Source: Microvirga arsenatis (GTDB taxonomy: Bacteria > Pseudomonadota > Alphaproteobacteria > Rhizobiales > Beijerinckiaceae). From it: a DNA stretch of 64,000 bases. The DNA lies in contig NZ_JAAAXJ010000002.1 in assembly GCF_009910705.1 (NCBI RefSeq), forward strand, positions 434,001 to 498,000. Reading direction: 5' to 3'. The position numbers and the translations under genes are program-made. The notes beneath the pieces are model-generated. The model made no database searches. It saw only the letters and a program-made list of their open reading frames with translations, and was not told the DNA's origin. Shown here one piece after another: positions 24,929 to 32,581 of this stretch. Every line of letters begins with the position of its first letter. The stretch's first letter is position 1.

Positions 24929-26681
24929 GGTCGTGATCATGGGTCGTAGAATGGCCTTCACCAGCCAGCGCCGTGATTCTTCCAATTGGCGGTTCCGACA
25001 GCGGGTGCCGGTGGACGTGCTCGGCAAGGTGCGCGGCCGGCGCATCATCATCTCGTTCCCGAGCACAGGCCGCGAACCGCCGTTCACCGTCGAGACCACC
25101 ATCGGCACTGAGGTGAGCTTTTCCACCCGAACGCCTGACAAGAACGTCCATGAGGCTCGCTCTCTGGTCGCCCAAACCCATCTGGCGAAAATCTATGCGG
25201 CTGCCCGCACCGAGCCGGTGAAACTCTCGTCCCGCACCCTGACCGCCCTGTCGAAAGACATTTACGACCTGTTCCTTGCCACTCACGGCGACGATCCCGG
25301 CCCGGTCAGGCGCTGGGAAGCCTTCAAGGGCTTTTCCCGTGCGGCGATGGAAGGACGTATCCAGGATGCGCCCGAGCTGGTGCCCGGCAGCGAACCCGAC
25401 GAGGCCGCCGCCGCCGAAGCCCGGTTCGGACCGGGCCTAACCCAAGGGATTGATGCCCTGCCGGCGTCGGACTCGACCGCCGCTCTGGAGCAACGCTTCG
25501 GACGGCTGGCCAACTGGCTGCTCGCCGAGCGCGGGATCGAGCTGCTTCCCGAGCAACGGCCGCTCCTGCTCAAGCTCACGGCCATGGCGGCGATCCAGGC
25601 CGGCCGACAGCTCAAGAAGCACGCCGCCTACGATTTCAGCCCCGATCCCGAGATCAGCCGGTTTCCCACCTTCGAGCCGCCCTCGGAAGCGGGCGGCTCC
25701 CACCGAACCCTGACCGACGTGTTCGAGCGCTGGCGCAAGGAGACCCATCCCTCCGCCAGCACGGTTTCAACATGGCGCGGCGTGGTCGCATCCCTGAAAA
25801 GACACCTCGGGCACGAGGTCGTGGGCCGGATCACGCACGAGGATATCGTGCGATGGAAAGACCGGCTGGTTGACGCCGGCCTCAGCCGGAAGACCATCAG
25901 CCACAATCATCTTGCAGCGATCAAGGCGCTGTTGAATTTCGAGATTCAGAACAAGCGTCTGGCAGTGAACCCCGCCGCCGGCATAAAAATGGGCGTGAAG
26001 CGACGCGCTGGCCAGAGAATGCGGCCGTACACCGACAATGAGGTCGCACGCATCCTGGCGCTGGCCGCCCGCGAGACGAGCCCGGCCCAGCGATGGCTGC
26101 CATGGCTGGCCGCCCTGAGCGGTGCCCGCATCGGCGAGGTCGCGCAGCTGTGGGGGCAGCGCATCACGATGGAGGACGGCATCGCCGTGATGGTGATCCG
26201 GCCGGCCGAGGATGGCGGCTCGCTCAAGAACGAGTGGAGCGAACGGACGGTGCCCATTCACCCTGCCATCATTGAGGCCGGTTTCCTCGACTTCGTGCGA
26301 CAGCATGGTTCAGGACCGCTGTTCTACCGCCGCAGCTCCGGCGACCCTTCGAAGAAACACGCATCGAAGGGCGTCACGAACCGGCTTGCCGCATGGATCA
26401 GAGAGCAAGGATTCACCGATCCACGCAAAGCCCCCAACCATGCACTGCGGCACTGGTTCGTCACCATGGGCCAACGCCTCCACATCAACGACAGTGTGAT
26501 CGAAGCCATTATCGGGCACGAGGAGGGTTCCGAATATCGGCATGGGCATACACAGACCTTGTACGAAGCCATCATCAAGATCCCGGTGCCGGTGGAGACG
26601 GGAAATCAGAACCAGACTGTTGGGGGCGGGAGCCTGGGCTGTCCTGCTCCCACGCGTCACGGCCGGGAGCCACCCGCCTGA
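24927..26681 (+). CDS. site-specific tyrosine integrase
   Basis: A 584-residue integrase. The N-terminal part (WRFRQRVPVDVLGKVRG) resembles the DUF6538 arm-binding region. A core-binding SAM-like domain follows (VFERWRKETHPSASTVSTWR), then the catalytic domain: Arg in LSGARIGEVAQLW (~397), HxxR in HALRHWF (~504), His in IIGHE (~530) and Tyr in TLYEAI (~545). It should catalyse integration and excision at the tRNA-Leu site. ATGs at 24939 or 24951 are alternative starts, because the first ATG overlaps a repeat. Its 3' end overlaps the next minus-strand gene by 25 bp. Confidence 0.92.
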   Translation: MVVIMGRRMAFTSQRRDSSNWRFRQRVPVDVLGKVRGRRIIISFPSTGREPPFTVETTIGTEVSFSTRTPDKNVHEARSLVAQTHLAKIYAAARTEPVKLSSRTLTALSKDIYDLFLATHGDDPGPVRRWEAFKGFSRAAMEGRIQDAPELVPGSEPDEAAAAEARFGPGLTQGIDALPASDSTAALEQRFGRLANWLLAERGIELLPEQRPLLLKLTAMAAIQAGRQLKKHAAYDFSPDPEISRFPTFEPPSEAGGSHRTLTDVFERWRKETHPSASTVSTWRGVVASLKRHLGHEVVGRITHEDIVRWKDRLVDAGLSRKTISHNHLAAIKALLNFEIQNKRLAVNPAAGIKMGVKRRAGQRMRPYTDNEVARILALAARETSPAQRWLPWLAALSGARIGEVAQLWGQRITMEDGIAVMVIRPAEDGGSLKNEWSERTVPIHPAIIEAGFLDFVRQHGSGPLFYRRSSGDPSKKHASKGVTNRLAAWIREQGFTDPRKAPNHALRHWFVTMGQRLHINDSVIEAIIGHEEGSEYRHGHTQTLYEAIIKIPVPVETGNQNQTVGGGSLGCPAPTRHGREPPA

Positions 26682-27115
26682 ACACTCGCCGGGGCATCAC
26701 CGACTGGAGCCCAATTCCACCGGTTTTCAACCTGCTTGACCGGAAGGGTGATGGGGAAAGCGCGACTCGTCAGCTCGTCCCGGACGACGAGCCTGATCAC
26801 GGTAGGATCGGCAGCGGGCTCCGATGGAGCCTGCGCCTGCGCAGCGGCTGCGGCGCGGATGGCTGCCAGTTCCTCCTGGACGGTGCGGCGGGCGCGCTCG
26901 TTCTCGGCAACGCGCACGAGCACGTCCTCGATCTTGGTCACGGGAATGAAGGGGCTGCGATGCCGGTATTCGCCAATGAGGCGGAGCCCCTCTTCACGGC
27001 AGGATAGGTACAGGCGATTGCTTCGGTCAAGACCGCGTTGGCGCGCAATAAGCTCGGTCAACTCCTCGCGGAGCTGCCGCTCGACATCAACGAACTGCTG
27101 ATCATTCATCGTCAT
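26657..27115 (-). CDS. hypothetical protein (coiled-coil)
   Basis: A 152-residue protein, starting MTMNDQQFVDVERQLREELT, with a long heptad-like helical N-terminus and an Ala/Gln-rich middle. It ends with IRLVVRDELTSRAFPITLPV followed by KQVENRWNW. GGGAG lies 7 bases before the ATG at 27115. Its ATG overlaps the stop of the frameshifted upstream gene (ATGA). No known domain is recognised; the position next to phage-like remnants suggests an element or prophage gene. Confidence 0.6.
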   Translation of the reverse strand: MTMNDQQFVDVERQLREELTELIARQRGLDRSNRLYLSCREEGLRLIGEYRHRSPFIPVTKIEDVLVRVAENERARRTVQEELAAIRAAAAAQAQAPSEPAADPTVIRLVVRDELTSRAFPITLPVKQVENRWNWAPVGDAPASVQAGGSRP

Positions 27116-27493
27116 CAGCGCGCTCCCGCTTCTGCCATGAGCTGCTGAGCCAACTCGGGTTGGGTGTTCTCCAGCGTGTATTGCTGAGTGACGTTCCACG
27201 TTTCCTTGCGCCACGGATTGACGGTCGGGCGGGTGCTGGCCTGGGGTTTGGTCGCGGGTGCCGGTGCTCCGGTCAGAGCCTCAAGCTCCAGCTCTGCTTG
27301 GCGAAGGGATTGCGGGCAAGACTGGCTGGCGTCGCCGTGGGGAACATCGAGCGGTTGGCCTGGATGAGATCGCGCAAGAACTCGTCCAAGCCACGTCGAT
27401 GACTTTGCCCTGAGCATCGACGCTCAAGATGGTGCCGCCATGAGGATCGTGCAGCGTCACGTGGGCCTTATCGCCCGCGACTTCGACGCGCAT
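27115..27493 (-). pseudogene. frameshifted gene, phage-related-like hypothetical
   Basis: Protein-like sequence runs through three frames. From 27493 it reads MRVEVAGDKAHVTLHDPHGG and on to KVIDVA; then, in a second frame, LDEFLRDLIQANRSMFPTAT with ARNPFAKQ; then, in a third frame, AELELEALTG to NPWRKETWNVTQQ and the stop at 27115. Both steps are -1 shifts. An NP-F/W-xK motif occurs twice. It is either a decayed gene or two sequencing errors. The downstream gene starts within its stop codon, so it was once the first gene of a pair. Confidence 0.6.
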
Positions 27494-27584
27494 TGTTTAG
27501 TCAAGAGCTTGAACGACGAAGGCCCGCGCCTCCGGGCTAGCGTGGAGACCCATACGGGCCATGGTGATCGGCTAGGATTTCAGC

Positions 27585-27719
27585 GTGACCGGGCATTATG
27601 AGTGCTTTCAGGTTGGGTTTGTTAACGCGAACGAGAACGGCAGACATGTGGTTGTTCTTGACGAGCTTGAGATCATCATGCAGTCTCTTATGAAACCCTC
27701 AAGAAGGAGAGTTTCATGA
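27585..27719 (+). CDS. small ORF upstream of the 114-aa protein
   Basis: A 44-codon GTG-started frame, MTGHYECFQVGFVNANENGR and then HVVVLDELEIIMQSL..., with AGGA 9 bases upstream. Its TGA overlaps the ATG of the next gene (ATGA), so the two could be translationally coupled. No domain is recognised. It could be a leader peptide or a true small protein. Confidence 0.45.
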   Translation: MTGHYECFQVGFVNANENGRHVVVLDELEIIMQSLMKPSRRRVS

Positions 27720-28060
27720 TTGATCCAACTGCCGAAGCCTTGGCCCGTCTCGCGCAGTCCGTTGGCAAGGCGCTGCTGGAGTTCTCCCAGCAGATTTCCT
27801 CGCCTCGGCGGGACGAGACGGGGAGGGCGGCCATCTCAGATGACTTAGCCACTGAGATCATCAAGGATCTCAAGCGCAAATACCGCAACGCTTCATGGGT
27901 CATGTTGCGCAAGGGCTGCGAGGAACTCGACGGTCAGCCGGCGCGCCACACCACCAAGGATGTCGGCGCATCAAGCAGATCCTTCGCCCGCCGTGCCATG
28001 GAGGCGACCGGGCTGGGGCCTGCGGCCATCCTGGCCATCATGGATCGGAACGGCTGGTAG
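27716..28060 (+). CDS. hypothetical protein (114 aa)
   Basis: Starts MIDPTAEALARLAQSVGKAL with AAGGAGA 6 bases upstream. It is helical and charged; the middle reads DDLATEIIKDLKRKYRNASW. No family is recognised and no signal or membrane segment is seen. The C-terminus SFARRAMEATGLGPAAILAI suggests a small helical bundle. It lies inside the tRNA-Leu element and may be a regulator or accessory factor, but that is unproven. Confidence 0.7.
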   Translation: MIDPTAEALARLAQSVGKALLEFSQQISSPRRDETGRAAISDDLATEIIKDLKRKYRNASWVMLRKGCEELDGQPARHTTKDVGASSRSFARRAMEATGLGPAAILAIMDRNGW

Positions 28061-28152
28061 GGGCGAGGCCGGGGTGGGCGACATGAGCCCCACCCCGGTT
28101 TCAAGAGTTGCCGACCGGGAATCTAATCAGGCCAAGTTGAGAGACAACGCGC

Positions 28153-28789
28153 TTAGGCGATGTCCGTCTCTAGGTCATTGGTCCGGCGCGTCCACACTGC
28201 GGAGATGTGGCGCTGCACGGAGGCAGCCATCTGGTGGTGGTCCATGCTGCCACCGTTGATGTTGATGGTGGTCGAGGGACCGCCGAAGTCGTTGTAGCTC
28301 GTGCGGTTGCCGCCACCGGGACTGTTGGCCGAGGGCACGTCGCGGATCAGGCCCTCGGGCGTCGGCACAGGCTGCTCGAAGCTGCTGGGCTGCGTCTGCG
28401 CCGGCACCCTGGGCCTTAAGGCCCTGGCCTGGGCACGCTGGCGCTCAAGAAAGGCCCGATACTTCTCCGCCACCTTCTGGCCCTTGAGCGCCCAATGGAG
28501 ATGCGGAGGCGCATCCCCGCGAGCATGATGGTCGATGACCTCGTACTCCCTCGGACCCAGGCCTGCCGCTTGAAACTGCTCGCGCAGCTTCCGCGCCATC
28601 ACTTTGTACTGCCTAGGATCGTTGAAGGTGGCATCGCCGGCCAGGCTTGTCGAGGATGAACAGGCCGACGATGCGGTCGCGGATCTGCCGCTGTAGACCG
28701 GTCAGGCTTGTCTTGAGGCGGTCGATGAGATCGTGGCCTTCGACATTGAGGCCGACCTGGATCTGAACGCTTGTTGTTTGGTCAGCCAC
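28153..28789 (-). pseudogene. frameshifted, probably internally deleted phage tail tape-measure-like gene
   Basis: A GTG at 28789 opens MADQTTSVQIQVGLNVEGHD and reads to a TAG at 28613. The protein-like sequence continues in another frame as AGDATFNDPRQYKVMARKLR and then a 149-residue tail to the stop at 28153. The tail ends STTININGGSMDHHQMAASV with RRTNDLETDIA, the kind of C-terminus found on phage tape-measure or tail proteins. The N-terminus is also of that kind, but the several hundred residues normally between them are missing. It looks like a prophage remnant. Confidence 0.5.
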
Positions 28790-28825
28790 TGCACCGCCCT
28801 CTGGTTTGAGTAGGGAGAGCAGTCA

Positions 28826-28981
28826 TCACACCGTCGCTTTCTCCTGTCGGGCGGCCCGCGCCGCTGCACGTCGGATGAAGGCTGAGCGCGAGATCATCTC
28901 GGCGGCGGCGAGCTGATCAATAACAGCCAGCAGGTCAGCCGGCAGCGAGACGACGGCGACGGTTCGCGTGTCCTTTTTCAT
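28826..28981 (-). CDS. ribbon-helix-helix (CopG-type) small protein
   Basis: A 51-residue protein: MKKDTRTVAVVSLPADLLAV followed by IDQLAAAEMISRSAFIRRAA and a basic tail. The first strand (TVAVVSLP) and two helices with SRSAFIRRA are the RHH/CopG fold. AGGA lies upstream of the ATG. It may be an antitoxin-like regulator, or the element's own repressor or accessory protein for the HUH gene upstream. No toxin gene is next to it. Confidence 0.65.
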   Translation of the reverse strand: MKKDTRTVAVVSLPADLLAVIDQLAAAEMISRSAFIRRAAARAARQEKATV

Positions 28982-29256
28982 GAGGATTGTCCTGTAACGG
29001 GAGAGGTCCGGCAGGAGGACGACCCTGACCGGAGGAATAGACGCACGTCGGCTGTGCGCTGGCCGAACGGGGCCAGTCCGGAGCCGTTTTCGCTCCTGCT
29101 CAGGAGTCCTTCACGAGGAAAAAGAACGAATACATCCTAGCATAATTGTGCAAAAACGCAAGACTCGGAAGCATAATAATGCATATATGCAAGCATGACC
29201 ATAGCAGCCGGCTAAGCTGGCGCAGCCGCGCCGTGCGGAACGCTGTCCTATTGTGG
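28982..29256. other. intergenic region between HUH and RHH genes
   Basis: It holds an A+T-rich patch with a 10-bp palindrome GCATATATGC (29181-29190) surrounded by further GCAT/ATGC copies. A possible minus-strand promoter lies next to it: TTGCGT, 16 bases, TAGGAT at 29161-29134. This would give the RHH gene a long leader. No gene is seen. Confidence 0.4.
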
Positions 29257-30114
29257 TCAGGCCGCAATCCGATACCTTGCCCGCCACTCGGCGACGGCTT
29301 TTGCATCGATGTCACGGCTGCACCCGCAGCGCTTGCCGAGAATGGGGCCGCCAAGCTTGTAGGAGAGGCTGGTGCCACGGGCGACGTTCGAGCCCATGTT
29401 CTTGAGCACATAGGTGACGACGCTGTGATAGCGGCCGTTGGCCGTGCGCTTGGCCGCCGTGCTGGCCGGGCGCATGTCCACCTCGCCCGCCTGTCGAAAG
29501 CGATTGGTGAGATAGGCCTCGATCTTCCGCCGGAGCGCCCGGTTAGGGACATGGATCAGCAGATGCAAGTGCTCGCCCCGGCCATCGTTGAGGAGCCGGC
29601 ATGACTCCCGCGCCCACAGGTGCGTGGCGGGCAGCCCGGCATTGCGCAGCGGCTGGCCGATAGCGCAGATGAGCATCTGCCAGTACCGGGAGCGCTCCTC
29701 CGCCGGCATGGCGTCCATCTCGGTCGGCGTGATCGAGATGAACAGGTTGAGAGGCCTATCGATGCGATTGGCATGAGCCGCCGCGTCAAAGAGAGCCGCC
29801 ACCGTGCGCTTGAGCTTGATACAGCGCGAGACCCGGCGAAGCCCCACCTTGCGACGGCGGTGCCACGGTCCAGGAGGACGGCCAGGGCGGCGGATAATTT
29901 CAGCAGACCCTAAACCTATACTACACGCGGCGGGAGCACTCAGAGGTGCAGGAGTGGTATCCCTCTGCCGGGACTGGAGAAAGTCGTCCAGGAGGGAAAC
30001 TTGACCGTATTGGCAATCTTCGAGGTCAAAAGGAGGCTCGTAGGTGGTCCAGTAGGCCCAGAAAGCCTCGGCTTCTTGCGAATTATTCGCAACAAAGGTA
30101 TAGTGGTTCTTCAT
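29257..30114 (-). CDS. HUH-type replication initiator/endonuclease-like protein
   Basis: A 285-residue protein carrying the three HUH-Rep motifs in order: a hydrophobic strand NLFISITPTEM (~123-133), the metal-binding HLHLLIHVP (His182, His184) and YVLKNM with a YxxK tyrosine (Tyr235, Lys238). Such proteins nick one strand at a hairpin origin and start rolling-circle replication, or mobilise DNA. The C-terminus has a Cys-containing KRCGCSRD segment. A 10-bp-stem hairpin lies just upstream (30129-30167). A role in replicating or mobilising the element is inferred. It lacks a helicase domain. Confidence 0.65.
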   Translation of the reverse strand: MKNHYTFVANNSQEAEAFWAYWTTYEPPFDLEDCQYGQVSLLDDFLQSRQRDTTPAPLSAPAACSIGLGSAEIIRRPGRPPGPWHRRRKVGLRRVSRCIKLKRTVAALFDAAAHANRIDRPLNLFISITPTEMDAMPAEERSRYWQMLICAIGQPLRNAGLPATHLWARESCRLLNDGRGEHLHLLIHVPNRALRRKIEAYLTNRFRQAGEVDMRPASTAAKRTANGRYHSVVTYVLKNMGSNVARGTSLSYKLGGPILGKRCGCSRDIDAKAVAEWRARYRIAA

Positions 30115-30128
30115 GGCGATGCTTCACA

Positions 30129-30173
30129 CCCCTGCTCGGCCTCCGGTGGCACGCTGGCGAGCAGGGGTTTTTT
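30129..30173 (+). terminator. hairpin with T-run upstream of the HUH gene
   Basis: CCCCTGCTCG (30129-30138) pairs perfectly with CGAGCAGGGG (30158-30167), followed by six T. As a plus-strand signal it is a textbook Rho-independent terminator. No convincing plus-strand gene ends just before it. On the minus strand it sits 15 bases upstream of the HUH start codon, so it may instead be that protein's origin hairpin. Confidence 0.55.
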
Positions 30174-30844
30174 GTATGGATCGGAGCCGCCGCTCCCCTC
30201 ATGGACGGAGAGCGGCGGAGCTAACGGAATGTTCCGTCACCAGGGACGAGAGCTTGCCGGGCCGGGCGGTCGCGGAGGGACTTTGATATACTGAATTAAG
30301 TTGCCTGGGCTTTTTTGGGCAGCCTCAGTCGGCAGGCGAAGGCAGTTCCGGCCCCGCTCCCTCTCCCCTTGCCCCACAAGGCCTTTTGAGAGCCCCGCCA
30401 TAGTTTGAATTCCACATGCGAGAGGCGTGGAATTCAATCGGGAACCCACTGGGCCGTCGAAACCCGAAGACTTTTTACAGAACGCAACAAAATTTCATAA
30501 AGGAAAGGCCGACGCCTCTTTCTTTGGGGGGTGGGGTTGGGCCTTTGATTTCGGCCTTTTGTACGCAGCGATTGTGTCGGTCAAAGCAAAGGCGGCGGCC
30601 TAGTCGTAATAAAAGATATAGGGTTGTACATTTGCCCGCTTGCTTGAAGTCGAACAATGCAACAATGCAAATTAGAGGCCGGCGATGCTCTTGAAACTAC
30701 TTCTCTTGAACGTTGGTCCTGATGCGTTATGCTGTTGCCGTGTCTTTGCGGGACCCTCACGATCCGTCCGAATACCTCCAAAGATCTGATGCGCGGGCCG
30801 GAACTGGCGCTAGGATCTTCATGGGGCTGACCATGGAGGTGAAC
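30174..30844. other. gene-poor stretch in the element
   Basis: Apart from the 33-bp inverted repeat and a short tandem CAATGCAA/CAATGCAA at about 30654-30669, nothing coding is supported. Composition is mixed, with a G-rich run near 30525-30540. Open frames here lack ribosome sites and resemble no family. Confidence 0.4.
30405..30437. repeat. 33-bp inverted repeat
   Basis: Perfect 11-bp arms TTGAATTCCAC and GTGGAATTCAA around an 11-base centre. There is no T-run. It stands alone in a region without genes inside the element; a recombination or replication site is possible. Confidence 0.55.
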
Positions 30845-31012
30845 ATGTGGAACGAAGAGGAGCGGCATGAGCTGGTGCAGCAGCTCGAAGAACTCTACAG
30901 GCGCTTGGTCAGGCGACCGATGGCAGAGCGGCAGCAATGGCCACATGCCCAAGCAGAAGAGGCGGTGCTCTGCCTGCTCGACAGCTACGTGAGGGCAGAG
31001 CCGCAGGCCTGA
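30845..31012 (+). CDS. hypothetical small protein (55 aa)
   Basis: Starts MWNEEERHELVQQLEELYRR with GGAGGTG just upstream. It is one or two amphipathic helices rich in Glu and Arg, with a single Cys (VLCLLDS). The longer open frame starting at 30713 has no ribosome site. The small size and strong ribosome site suggest a real gene of unknown role in the element. Confidence 0.55.
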   Translation: MWNEEERHELVQQLEELYRRLVRRPMAERQQWPHAQAEEAVLCLLDSYVRAEPQA

Positions 31013-31072
31013 GCCAAGGGGTAAGCGGGGCGGTAGCCTCAAGCGGAAGCCCCACTCACCCCCCGCTGGCCG

Positions 31073-31276
31073 TCAGTGTCGGGCTCGGCGCTCTTGGTCC
31101 ATGACCTTCGTCTGCGCCCGCAGCTCCCGGTTCTGGCGCTCCAGGGCTTGGGCCTGGGCTTCAGCAGCGCGGGCCTGATCGCGGGCAGCCCGAAGGTGCG
31201 CCGGATCATTGCAGGCGAGAGCGGGAGCGGCGGCGAGTGCGGCAACCATGACGAGAGACGCGGCGAGCTTGTTCAT
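31073..31276 (-). CDS. small secreted coiled-coil protein
   Basis: A 67-residue protein with a signal peptide (NKLAASLVMVAALAAAPALA-C). The residue after the cleavage region is Cys, so a lipoprotein is possible though the lipobox (ALAC) is weak. The mature part is a short Ala/Gln/Arg coiled coil (LRAARDQARAAEAQAQALER). GGAGG precedes the ATG at 31276. Function is unknown. Confidence 0.6.
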   Translation of the reverse strand: MNKLAASLVMVAALAAAPALACNDPAHLRAARDQARAAEAQAQALERQNRELRAQTKVMDQERRARH

Positions 31277-31377
31277 GGCAGAACCTCCGCGGAGACAATG
31301 CCGAGAGCTGGCAGCAGGATTCATCTCGTTCAACAGGGGCTTGGTCTTGGCTGCCGTCTTCAGAGTGTGACTTATGC

Positions 31378-31611
31378 TTACAGCCTTTCCACTCTCAACA
31401 AGAGCCTGATCCGCAGGACCGGCTGCCCAGCCCTATCCCTCACCGTGGCGTCAAAGTCGCGCTGGTCTCCATCAGGGGGGAGATCTTTGGCGATCTCGGT
31501 TAGGGTGTTCTGCGCCACCGCCTTAGCCGCCTCGATACCATCCAACTCCAGGCCATGTAGGTCTTGAGTGAACCTCTTACCGTCGTCGATGTCGAAATAG
31601 TACCGGGGCAC
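31378..31611 (-). CDS. DUF6894 family protein
   Basis: A 77-residue protein starting MPRYYFDIDDGKRFTQDLHG, then GLELDGIEAAKAVAQNTLTE. The YYFD start with an ELD-hydrophobic-A repeat is the DUF6894 pattern, which is widespread in small proteins of Hyphomicrobiales. Function is unknown. It is divergent from the serine recombinase gene. Confidence 0.75.
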   Translation of the reverse strand: MPRYYFDIDDGKRFTQDLHGLELDGIEAAKAVAQNTLTEIAKDLPPDGDQRDFDATVRDRAGQPVLRIRLLLRVERL

Positions 31612-31663
31612 TGGCGCTCAAACTCTTATCGCTCATCAACAATGAGCCCCGCGCTTTGTTCAT

Positions 31664-31786
31664 CGTTCCAATAAGGCAGGACCTGCTGGAACGTTCCGGC
31701 TCCCGTCTACATCCGTTCCGGATAAATAGCAATTGACATTTGGAACGGGACTGGCTTCAATGTCTTAGACCTTTTGGAACGATCGG
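31664..31786. promoter_or_regulatory. GGAACG half-site array upstream of the resolvase
   Basis: Six GGAACG/CGTTCC half-sites lie at 31664, 31688, 31692 (together GGAACGTTCC), 31714, 31742 and 31776. This looks like a resolvase res region or operator. The site at 31742 falls within the promoter spacer. Confidence 0.6.
31733..31761 (+). promoter_or_regulatory. promoter of the serine recombinase
   Basis: TTGACA (31733-31738), 17 bases, TTCAAT (31756-31761). It lies 33 bases upstream of the recombinase ATG and contains one GGAACG half-site in its spacer, consistent with autorepression. Confidence 0.6.
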
Positions 31787-31794
31787 AAGCCGCC

Positions 31795-32367
31795 ATGCTC
31801 GTCGGATACGCCAGAACATCCACCCTGGAACAGGAGGCCGGCCTCGAAGCCCAGGTGCGCGACCTGAAGGCGCTCGGCTGCGAGCGGATCTTCTCGGAGC
31901 GGGTCTCATCGATCGGCCGCCGCGCCGAACTGGAGGCCGCCCTCGATTTCGTGCGCGAGGGCGACGTGCTCGTCGTGACCAAGATGGATCGTCTCGCCCG
32001 ATCGGTGCGGCACATGTGGGAGATCGTCGGTCGACTCCAGGCGAAGGGCGTCGGGCTCAACATCGTCAATCTCGGGATCGACACGACAACGCCGACCGGC
32101 AAGCTGATGATGACCATGCTGGGCGGGGTCGCCGAATTCGAGCGCGACATGATGCTCGAACGCCAGCGCGAGGGGATCGCGAAGGCCAAGAGCGAGGGCA
32201 AGTACAAAGGCCGGCCGGCGACGATCCAGACCAAGGCCGACGAGATCAATGCGCTCGCCGCCCAGGGCATGAGCATGGGCAAGATCGCGGCGCAGCTCGG
32301 AATCGGAAAGGGGAGTGTCCATCGCACTCTCACCCGAGGCAATTCGAGGAGCCCTCGGTCCTCATGA
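31795..32367 (+). CDS. serine recombinase (resolvase/invertase family)
   Basis: A 190-residue small serine recombinase. The N-terminal catalytic domain has VGYARTSTLEQEAGLEAQ (active-site Ser within YARTST) and VVTKMDRLARSVRHM, with the Arg pair of the family. The E-helix region is FERDMMLERQREGI. A C-terminal Hin-like helix-turn-helix (INALAAQGMSMGKIAAQLGI) follows. It is about the size of Tn3 resolvases. It probably acts on the GGAACG half-site array just upstream. The ATG at 31795 is chosen at the family start. Confidence 0.9.
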   Translation: MLVGYARTSTLEQEAGLEAQVRDLKALGCERIFSERVSSIGRRAELEAALDFVREGDVLVVTKMDRLARSVRHMWEIVGRLQAKGVGLNIVNLGIDTTTPTGKLMMTMLGGVAEFERDMMLERQREGIAKAKSEGKYKGRPATIQTKADEINALAAQGMSMGKIAAQLGIGKGSVHRTLTRGNSRSPRSS

Positions 32368-32581
32368 CAATCGTGACGCTATGCTACGTTGTCATGCGCA
32401 AGCTTGTCTGTTACGAACATATCATGAACATCCAAGCGGAAAACCGGTCGTTAGGTTGTCTGTGCATATCATGCACCAACCACTGGCCAAGTAACGGCTG
32501 CTTGCGGGAAAACTGAACAGGGACGGGGGTGTCGGTGTGATCGTTCTGGCGTCCCCCCTCCTGAAGCTATGGTGAACGGGA

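Noticed and set aside
30129-30173. plain terminator of a plus-strand gene
   Set aside because: No supported plus-strand gene ends before it, so the terminator role is kept only as one option beside an origin hairpin.
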